Shown here piece by piece: positions 57,897-64,000 of a stretch of DNA of 64,000 nt. The position numbers and the translations under genes are program-made. The notes below the pieces were generated by a model that was given only the letters and a program-made list of their open reading frames with translations, had not been told where the DNA came from and ran no database searches. The stretch comes from JADKBO01 sp965230345. GTDB taxonomy: Bacteria; Bacteroidota; Bacteroidia; Chitinophagales; Saprospiraceae. The stretch covers positions 372,001-436,000 of the forward strand of contig CBDDKR010000002.1 of NCBI GenBank assembly GCA_965230345.1, in the 5' to 3' direction. How positions within the stretch are numbered: the first letter of the stretch is position 1; every line of letters begins with the position of its first letter.

Positions 57897-59558
57897 TCAA
57901 TCTGGTTTCATTCGTTTATTTGCTTCAATGGTAAAACTTCCCATTCCTGCACCCATAGAAACATCACCAGTCAAATTGAATTCATCAATAAACTTCAATA
58001 TAATAGAAATATCCAAGGCTTGATCACCCTCACCAATAACCAAATCAAACGACAATTTTTTATCTGAAGCCTCTTCATTACTAGCTTCTATAAATTCACC
58101 TGGGTTCGAATCCAACTCCAATTTCACTTCATAATCCTCACCATCTTTTTCTATAAAGAAACTACCTGCTTGAGGGCCCATGGGAGTCCCTGTTTCAAAT
58201 CTCCATGCACCAGTAATATTACCCAAATCAACACTCTTATTTACCTTCTTTTTTGAAGCCATTTGAAACATCTCACCCTCTACAAAAACATACTTCGTTT
58301 CGGCATCTTTATCTAGCCAAGATTTACTTTTAATCACTATACTAGCAATCTTACCTTTTTCTACCGTTCCAAGAACTCCATTTAACCCTAATATTTGGGC
58401 AGGATTAGTTGTCAATGCCTTCAGAGCAGTGTCTTCGGATAGTCCAGCTTTGACCATTCTTCTTATGCTTTTTAAGACATCTGAAGCACTTTGTTTATAC
58501 GTGGAAAAAGCAAAAAGCCTATTATTATCAGCGAGCACTTTCGCTTGTTCTAAGTATTGGTCATAGCTTTCTTTTTTCCTTTTGGTTAATTCTTTTTGCT
58601 CGTTTTTTTTCTCATCCTTCTTTTTATCTTTGGCTTCTTTGATCTCTTTTGGCAACTTAAGACTTAATAAGATCGGAATTGAAGCATCTATTTGATCCAA
58701 TATTGGTGTAATCCATTCAACATTTGCCAATACCAATTCAAAACCTAATTCATTCTTTAACTCAATCGCACGGAATATTTGCTTTGGCTTACGTGCATCA
58801 AAATACAACTTCTGTTTTTTCTGCATCACAGGGGTAAAAGCCGCATATTCTTTGCTAAAATTAGGCTTTAGTTTCCCCAAAGCACTCGACTCATAGTCCT
58901 GATTATTGTAAATGTAATTATTCGTATTATTCCCTAAATTTCTTAGTGATGCCATAGCTCCAATAAGGGTAGAAGGATAAACTCTGTGACGTGTATGCAA
59001 ACTCCCAGCCATAGCATAATTCGACTTCAAAACCATGTCTTCCGAATTCTTCCCAGATTTTAGACTCAAAATTGCAGTATTTCCTTTGAGTATATAGCCT
59101 TTGGGAGCAGTATGAGAAGCGACAAATCCTACTTCTCTAAACTTACTAATGTTATTCGCTTTAACGTTTAATGCATTCAATACATCATTCTGTGGTCTTA
59201 TTCCTGATTGGTGCATCGTAGCTCTACCAGGAACTTTGGGTTTATCATCTTCTTCACTTTTAGAATCCTTAGATTGAAGCCCAATTTGAGAATAAGCATC
59301 AATAAAACCTGCATAGAGGTACATACTATCTCCAGCAATTATCTTAGCATCATATGGCACCTTAAGATCTTTTCCCACATCTGTAATTATACCATCTCGA
59401 ATCAAGACATCACAATCCTTTATCACTTCACCTGGCTTAATGGTAGCCTCAACATTTTGTATTATATAACACGACGTAGGCGGAGATATTTCTTGACCTA
59501 TTGATGGACCCCAAATAAACCCAAAGATCAATAGGAAAACAGCAAATGCTTTATTCAT
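57897..59558 (-). CDS. Exported amidohydrolase-like protein with extra C-terminal domain
   Basis: A 553-residue protein with a signal peptide (MNKAFAVFLLIFGFIWGPSIGQ). The amidohydrolase fold is recognisable (LYAGFIDAYSQIG, ALKALTTNPAQILGLNGVLG), but the usual HxH is Tyr89 and Gln91. The counterparts of the other ligands read FDARKPK, LANVEW and FSTYKQS. A charged Lys/Glu-rich insert lies near 310-340. A C-terminal beta domain (about 440-553; AWRFETGTPMGPQAGSFFIE) is added. It is the first gene of the trio. The IS982 copy ends 112 bp upstream, so its promoter may be affected. Confidence 0.9.
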   Translation of the reverse strand: MNKAFAVFLLIFGFIWGPSIGQEISPPTSCYIIQNVEATIKPGEVIKDCDVLIRDGIITDVGKDLKVPYDAKIIAGDSMYLYAGFIDAYSQIGLQSKDSKSEEDDKPKVPGRATMHQSGIRPQNDVLNALNVKANNISKFREVGFVASHTAPKGYILKGNTAILSLKSGKNSEDMVLKSNYAMAGSLHTRHRVYPSTLIGAMASLRNLGNNTNNYIYNNQDYESSALGKLKPNFSKEYAAFTPVMQKKQKLYFDARKPKQIFRAIELKNELGFELVLANVEWITPILDQIDASIPILLSLKLPKEIKEAKDKKKDEKKNEQKELTKRKKESYDQYLEQAKVLADNNRLFAFSTYKQSASDVLKSIRRMVKAGLSEDTALKALTTNPAQILGLNGVLGTVEKGKIASIVIKSKSWLDKDAETKYVFVEGEMFQMASKKKVNKSVDLGNITGAWRFETGTPMGPQAGSFFIEKDGEDYEVKLELDSNPGEFIEASNEEASDKKLSFDLVIGEGDQALDISIILKFIDEFNLTGDVSMGAGMGSFTIEANKRMKPD

Positions 59559-59670
59559 ATTTTCTTATACATTTTGAATAAAAATCTCCTAAATATAGTA
59601 CATAAAGAAGAATATACTCCTAGAACTTTGTTAAGAGAATCTAAATGTCGATAAATTATGCATTTTAAAA

Positions 59671-60717
59671 ACCTAAGTTCGATATTAAAATAGAGCTAAT
59701 TGCGAAGAATTTTGTGGTGAAAACTGATATAATTTGATTGTGGGCTTTTTTGGCAAGAAAGAGTATGCAATTAATCCAGCTAAGAGATTATTAATAAAAT
59801 TGTGGAATGAACGATGGCGAGAATGTTCTATCATACAAATGTTTTTTAATTGATCGTTGATCGTTTCAATGATGCTACGTTTGCGTAGCATTATCTTATC
59901 GATTAAAGGCATCAAAGAGTTTTTCATGTTTTTACGTATCCCTGTTACCAGATGTATGCCATTATCAAAAAGCACTTCTGTAAGTTGCTTGCTCACATAG
60001 CCTTTATCTCCATACAGTTTGCCCCAGATCCTTTTTAACAAATTACCCTTTAACGGTGTACGATCATCAACATTTGCTTGAGTGATCTGAAAATCAATCA
60101 CTTGGCCATATTCATTAACAACTAAATGAAGTTTAAAGCCAAAGAAATATCCCATTGTGGACTTCCCCCTTGTCGCAATATTCTTAAATACTTTATGATT
60201 AAAAATCCGTTTGTTTTTACATACCCTTATGGGAGTAGAGTCAACAAAAGATATACCAGTACAGCTTCCTAAACAACATGTCTTTGCGAACAAGGCCATG
60301 GGTAATAATGCTTTTTTCTGAAGTTCTACAAAACGATTATAAGAAACGAGATTGGGAAATTCTGAGGACAAATGTTTGACGAGATATTGATTATAAAACC
60401 ATTTGAAACATCGTATGCCACTCAATTGAAATAGAATCATTATTGTCATCACCTCGGAAGTGTTTAATTTAGGTTTACGCTTGGGTTTGTTTCCAATACT
60501 GTGTTGGTCAAGGTGATTTTCAAATTCGATCACAAATTCATCCACAACACAGAAAATATTAGTAATTTGCTCTTTAAGAATCATAAGGAATAGCTCTGTT
60601 AATTAATTGATAGTCAAGTGTTAAGGTACAACTATTCCTTATTTTCTCACAATTAATAAGGGTATTTAACAATATATAAAACCCTTATTATCAGTCAAAT
60701 ATTAATCGAACTCAGGT
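59671..60717 (-). mobile_element. Complete IS982-family insertion sequence
   Basis: A 1047-bp element bounded by inverted repeats acctaagttcgat (59671-59683) and atcgaactcaggt (60705-60717), 12 of 13 matching. Both flanks carry taaaa (59666-59670 and 60718-60722), a likely 5-bp target duplication, though the sequence is AT-rich. It holds one full transposase gene. It lies between the atpI-like operon and the amidohydrolase trio. Confidence 0.85.
59685..60584 (-). CDS. IS982-family transposase
   Basis: A 299-residue DDE transposase. The catalytic triad is Asp in FVDSTPIRVCKNKR, Asp in KLYGDKGYVSK and Glu in RSIIETINDQLKN. The order RGKSTMGYFFGFKLHLVVN, then IIETINDQLKNICMIEHSRH, then FHNFINNLLAGLIAYSF, is the IS982 signature. 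The frame is complete and uninterrupted, so the copy could still be active. Confidence 0.95.
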   Translation of the reverse strand: MILKEQITNIFCVVDEFVIEFENHLDQHSIGNKPKRKPKLNTSEVMTIMILFQLSGIRCFKWFYNQYLVKHLSSEFPNLVSYNRFVELQKKALLPMALFAKTCCLGSCTGISFVDSTPIRVCKNKRIFNHKVFKNIATRGKSTMGYFFGFKLHLVVNEYGQVIDFQITQANVDDRTPLKGNLLKRIWGKLYGDKGYVSKQLTEVLFDNGIHLVTGIRKNMKNSLMPLIDKIMLRKRSIIETINDQLKNICMIEHSRHRSFHNFINNLLAGLIAYSFLPKKPTIKLYQFSPQNSSQLALF

Positions 60718-60728
60718 TAAAACTAAAT

Positions 60729-60745
60729 CATTGTCGGCAACAATG
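60729..60745 (-). terminator. Weak hairpin after the atpI-like operon
   Basis: Stem cattgt (60729-60734) with acaatg (60740-60745) and a 5-nt loop. On the minus strand it is followed by ATTTAGTTTTA. It could be the native end of the bactofilin-atpZ-atpI-like operon, 12 bp from the IS end. Confidence 0.4.
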
Positions 60746-60846
60746 CTATTAACCCATTAGAATATAAGGCTATACCCTACTAAGTCGATGCTTATAAACA
60801 AATTCGATAGAAATAAGATCGGGTTACTTCATAACCTTTACCAATT

Positions 60847-61230
60847 TCAACGGCGCATTATTGCTCCTTTGTTGAGATACCATGTTTCGAAGATGGTAAA
60901 AATTATATATATCACAATATAAGGTACGATAAACCAAGATTCCTGCGGTTTTTTGAGCAATACATATACAATTGGTATTCCAACTACAAGAACTATTTTT
61001 ACCAAAAAATTGGCAAAAATTAATCCTAAATATCGTTTATCATCAGAATTTTCTGAATAATGTTTGGCCTTTTGAAAAACAAATACATTGAACAAAAACA
61101 AAAAAAAGATGGCGGCATAGGACATTTCACTGTAAACTGGAATTTCCAATACAATATCAACAACCCATAACAACACAGCCAATAAAAAAGAAATACCAAT
61201 GAGGAAACTATAGAATATTTTTGGCGCCAT
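60847..61230 (-). CDS. Four-helix membrane protein, ATP synthase subunit I-like
   Basis: A 127-residue membrane protein with four helices (near 8-25, 37-53, 68-90 and 97-115). It lies 13 bp after atpZ. In Bacteroidota a small protein of this kind commonly stands between atpZ and atpB, from memory; no sequence motif proves the role. Here atpB does not follow. Confidence 0.75.
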   Translation of the reverse strand: MAPKIFYSFLIGISFLLAVLLWVVDIVLEIPVYSEMSYAAIFFLFLFNVFVFQKAKHYSENSDDKRYLGLIFANFLVKIVLVVGIPIVYVLLKKPQESWFIVPYIVIYIIFTIFETWYLNKGAIMRR

Positions 61231-61243
61231 GAGATAGTTAATA

Positions 61244-61471
61244 TTAGTGGATATCCTTGGTTAAATCAAGGTACAGTTTATATATGAAGCCTGTAAACAT
61301 TACTAAAAGCAATACAGCTGTTAAGATTGGTTTTTCTAAGTTCATCCATGCATCCAATTTACCACCAATATAGATTGAAAACAAAATTATTCCAGCTAAC
61401 TGAAAAGCCAGTCCTGAGTATTTGAGATACTGGGAAGATGATTTCTTTATCTTCTCTTTATCTGGTTTCAT
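61244..61471 (-). CDS. atpZ: AtpZ/AtpI-family protein
   Basis: A 75-residue membrane protein with two helices (YSGLAFQLAGIILFSIYIG and ILTAVLLLVMFTGFIYKLY), the AtpZ pattern with YIGGKLDAW between them. Such proteins aid assembly or magnesium supply of the F0F1 ATP synthase. Its start overlaps the bactofilin stop by one base (TAATG). Confidence 0.85.
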   Translation of the reverse strand: MKPDKEKIKKSSSQYLKYSGLAFQLAGIILFSIYIGGKLDAWMNLEKPILTAVLLLVMFTGFIYKLYLDLTKDIH

Positions 61472-61887
61472 TAGGAAGCATTCGCCTTAGAATCAGCGAT
61501 AGACTTTATACCACCTGTTCCCATTTTACATGTAACATTGTAAACAGCTCCAGACTGCACAACCAATTTTTCTGTCTGGATATCTCCTTGAATAACAGCG
61601 GACTCTCTAACATTTAGCAAATCAGCACACTTTAGTGTCCCCGTAAAGGATCCTTCAATAACAGCATTTTGACAATTTATATTCCCTTCAACCTTTCCCT
61701 TGGGACCCAAAATAACTTTGCCCTTACAATCCAAATCACCGACCAATGTACCATCAATTCTGATGTCACTTTCAGAAGACACTGTACCTTCTATTTTTGT
61801 TCCAATGGTGACAATATTACTTGCATTAGGATTTGATGAAGTGGTACCGCTAGACATATTGTTCTCAGATTTTTTACCTCCAAACAT
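61471..61887 (-). CDS. Bactofilin (polymer-forming cytoskeletal protein)
   Basis: A 138-residue bactofilin. A disordered Ser/Asn-rich start (residues 1-24) is followed by the beta-helical core with repeated turns GTLVGDLDCKGKVILGPKGK and GSFTGTLKCADLLNVRESAV. Bactofilins form filaments at the inner membrane. It is first in the operon with atpZ, as is usual in Bacteroidota. Confidence 0.93.
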   Translation of the reverse strand: MFGGKKSENNMSSGTTSSNPNASNIVTIGTKIEGTVSSESDIRIDGTLVGDLDCKGKVILGPKGKVEGNINCQNAVIEGSFTGTLKCADLLNVRESAVIQGDIQTEKLVVQSGAVYNVTCKMGTGGIKSIADSKANAS

Positions 61888-62223
61888 ATTTATAAATTAA
61901 GAATTGGTTCTAATATTCACTGCTTTCTATCGTCCATTATAACGACGAATCAAAAGCGAAAGTACCTATTTCATTCTAAAAATTTGTAGATTACTCGTAT
62001 TGATTTTACATCTTATGAGCATCTACACTAAGATGAACTATTCATAAACACAATCGAGCATCACCCAAACATGATTTGGTGGATGTATTAAAAATTTATT
62101 GGCGTTTCGTCTTTGTTGATCGATCCAATTCAACTGTTTTAATATGAATAGCTTCAGTAGGTCTAAATTCTAGCACTTCATCTTTAAAATGATGTTATCT
62201 TCGTAAAATTAAATGCACCAGTT
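61888..62223. other. Divergent intergenic region
   Basis: 336 bp with no credible gene. A GTACTTTCG box on the minus strand (near 61960) may serve the bactofilin operon. TATCTTCG at 62196-62203 may serve the MtfA-like gene. Both are variants of the TAnnTTTG box. Confidence 0.4.
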
Positions 62224-63051
62224 ATGCGAATTTATTCTTTATCAAAGGTATTGTCATTTCCACTTGTAATTGCAGCTGGGGCTATCTTACTGACGACATT
62301 CTCGGGATATAGATCAGAACATTCCATTTGGATAATGGTACCTGTGATTCTGCTCGTAGCTTTATACATCTTCCATGGAGTTATAGATTTTTGGTGGTTA
62401 GAAAGACATCCGATACCATTGGATGACAAGATGAGGTCTTGGTTCATGAACAATTCTCCCTATTTCAACAGCTTAAATGAAGAGGAACGAATTCAATTTG
62501 AAAATAGGCTTAGTTTATATGTCGAAGGACGAGAGTTTAAGAGTGTTGGCACTTCGGAATTGAAAGATGTTCCTTATGATCTTAAATGCATTATTGCCAG
62601 TCAAGGCATAAGGCTTACATCTAATCATTCAGATTATTTGATTGGAGACATGGATCGAATTTATTTATACAAGCACCCCTTCCCCTCTCCTCAGCATCAA
62701 TTTTTGCATACTGCCGAATTACATACGGAAGATGGCATTATGCTTATGACAACAGAATATGCTTTACCTGGCATTTACAACCCCAAAGCCCATTACAATA
62801 TAGCGCTGCACACTTATGCAGAAGCTTTTGTTTTTGTCAATCCAGAATTAAACTATCCAACAGTCAATCACCTTGGATGGAAGGATTTAGAAAAAGTCAT
62901 GAATTTTCCAAAAGACATTGTCTTAAATACCTTAGGGTTTGAAAATTGTAATATTCTAGCCGTACACATTGTAGCATACATCAATTTTAACGAAGAATAC
63001 GCTAAGCAATTTCCTCAGGAACATCAACAGTTTCATGAAATCTTTGGTTAA
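62224..63051 (+). CDS. MtfA-family protein with altered zinc motif
   Basis: A 275-residue protein with two N-terminal helices (near 8-26 and 36-55) and a domain resembling MtfA zinc-dependent peptidases: LNEEERIQFENRLSLYVEGR at the start and YNIALHTYAEAFVF where the HExxH would be. At that place the sequence is His196-Thr-Tyr-Ala-Glu200, so the catalytic Glu and second His are missing. The later DPAEFFA-type segment is also absent. It is probably a non-catalytic relative; this rests on alignment by eye. Confidence 0.78.
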   Translation: MRIYSLSKVLSFPLVIAAGAILLTTFSGYRSEHSIWIMVPVILLVALYIFHGVIDFWWLERHPIPLDDKMRSWFMNNSPYFNSLNEEERIQFENRLSLYVEGREFKSVGTSELKDVPYDLKCIIASQGIRLTSNHSDYLIGDMDRIYLYKHPFPSPQHQFLHTAELHTEDGIMLMTTEYALPGIYNPKAHYNIALHTYAEAFVFVNPELNYPTVNHLGWKDLEKVMNFPKDIVLNTLGFENCNILAVHIVAYINFNEEYAKQFPQEHQQFHEIFG

Positions 63052-63173
63052 CAAAAGGCACGAATAAATCTATACTTTGAATAATCTTATGCAATTATAA
63101 TTCTTGGTAAGTTTATCAAGAGTAAACTGAAATTTCATACAACATCATTTGACTTACATTGATAGTAACAGTT

Positions 63174-63596
63174 CTAAAATCCTTGATTGCTTCTTAAAAA
63201 ACAGATTGCTAAGACCAATGAACCTATAAACGACACCACACAAACTATTACAAATGCAACGTAATATCTCATGTTTAACTTGGTCTCCAATTTTTTCTCT
63301 ATTCTATTCCAATTAATATTTCTTTGAAGATATACCCTAATAACAAAGTAAAAGCACAACAATACCAAGCCCAGCCAAAACATACCAACAAAATCAGAAT
63401 ATATCAGTGGCAATAATCCTAAATACGAATAAAGACAATGTAGATAAAGTATAAGTGGAATGAGTGCTCCTAATATAATTAGACTTGTTATCGAATTAAG
63501 GCTTAGATTTTTAATCCTATCTAAATCATTTGCTCCATTTCTTCTTATGTATTGGCTATAATTATGAGCTATTAGATATTCAGCTAATTTAATCAT
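63174..63596 (-). CDS. Uncharacterised three-helix membrane protein
   Basis: A 140-residue membrane protein with helices near 35-60, 68-90 and 111-135 and a basic loop between the second and third. I do not recognise the family. It stands alone between the MtfA-like gene and the T9SS plug gene on the opposite and same strand respectively. Confidence 0.7.
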   Translation of the reverse strand: MIKLAEYLIAHNYSQYIRRNGANDLDRIKNLSLNSITSLIILGALIPLILYLHCLYSYLGLLPLIYSDFVGMFWLGLVLLCFYFVIRVYLQRNINWNRIEKKLETKLNMRYYVAFVIVCVVSFIGSLVLAICFLRSNQGF

Positions 63597-63770
63597 AATC
63601 TTTTCTTATTTACTTCCACTTTTGAATATCACAAAGAACAAAGCCCTATATCCTTTCATAAGTTCTAATTCAAAAAAGAAGTTTCAAATATTCAGTGAAT
63701 TTATACACATTACTCTTCAACTTTCCTAAGTCTCCTCACTGTAGATCTAAGAATAAACAAACTACTTCTA

Positions 63771-64000
63771 TTAAAAATCCTGGGTGTTTATTTTTCTAAC
63801 GGACAACACCCTATCATATCGCGTTCCGAATTCGCTGTAATATATGATGAACGAATACTCATTTTCGGTATCGAACCAGGATCCTTGGAATGCTTCTAGA
63901 TTGGGACCATCTTCTGTATCAATTGCAAACATGTAATCATAAAAGCCTTGCTTTAACTCTGCATTACAAGAATACATTTCACTGTCAAAATCGTAAGACA
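63771..64000 (-). CDS. C-terminal part of a T9SS plug protein (DUF5103)
   Basis: The frame is open from the right edge to the stop at 63771, giving 75 residues. Its end reads LKQGFYDYMFAI, then FQGSWFDTENEYSFIIYYSE, then FGTRYDRVLSV. I recognise this from the C-terminus of DUF5103 proteins, the plug that closes the outer-membrane channel of the type IX secretion system. The N-terminal bulk lies outside the window. It fits the many T9SS cargo genes nearby. Confidence 0.75.
   Translation of the reverse strand, partial: SYDFDSEMYSCNAELKQGFYDYMFAIDTEDGPNLEAFQGSWFDTENEYSFIIYYSEFGTRYDRVLSVRKINTQDF

Noticed and set aside
1..64000. CRISPR array, prophage or defence island
   Set aside because: No evenly spaced short direct repeats, cas genes, phage structural genes or known defence proteins were seen.

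Overview
The window comes from an AT-rich Bacteroidota chromosome, most likely of the Saprospiria type (Lewinella or Saprospiraceae-like). Five secreted proteins end in type IX secretion system (T9SS) type A sorting domains. Several carry HYR, SprB-like or dockerin-like repeats. The TonB receptor has a carboxypeptidase-regulatory-like head, the isocitrate dehydrogenase is monomeric, and the best promoters match the Bacteroidota TTTG / TAnnTTTG pattern. No plasmid or phage backbone and no CRISPR array is visible.

Layout. 1-13.8 kb, minus strand: a large secreted or surface protein cut by the window edge, a TonB-dependent receptor, a 2-hydroxyacid dehydrogenase, a 1362-residue HYR/T9SS protein, ruvC and a secreted zinc metalloprotease. 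14.4-19.7 kb, plus strand: the ribosomal operon rplM-rpsI-rpsB-tsf with a terminator, then pyrH and a fatty acyl-CoA ligase. 19.9-25.7 kb, minus strand: a 995-residue repeat protein, an ECF sigma factor, a transmembrane anti-sigma-like protein with a barrel-like tail, and a lipoprotein. 25.9-33.5 kb: monomeric icd, a phosphohexomutase, a small membrane protein and the kynurenine-pathway operon (3-hydroxyanthranilate dioxygenase, kynU, kmo). 33.5-48.1 kb: a lipoprotein, an Asp-box T9SS protein, rpmH (52 aa), pdxA, a GNAT, an erythromycin-esterase-like protein, an HYR/T9SS protein, a pseudouridine synthase, an OmpA-family protein, a small T9SS protein, queG and a DUF3667 protein. 48.6-55.2 kb: tRNA-Val(TAC), a TPR-AAA+ ATPase paired with a TPR six-helix membrane protein, an unknown protein, selO, a second GNAT and xerD. 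55.2-64 kb: three amidohydrolase-like genes, a complete IS982-family element, a bactofilin-atpZ-atpI-like operon not followed by atpB, an MtfA-like protein, a small membrane protein and the end of a T9SS plug (DUF5103) gene.

The most unusual signals are these. (1) A dispersed repeat of about 155-164 bp occurs twice, each time next to a 3' gene end; its terminal inverted repeats differ by a matched one-base indel that preserves pairing. (2) Of three adjacent exported amidohydrolases, only one keeps the metal-binding histidines. (3) The ECF sigma / anti-sigma-barrel / lipoprotein unit has a strong hairpin directly in front of the sigma gene. (4) An MtfA-family protein has its HExxH zinc motif replaced by HTYAE. 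Housekeeping genes look intact, and the only clear recent mobility is the IS982 copy.
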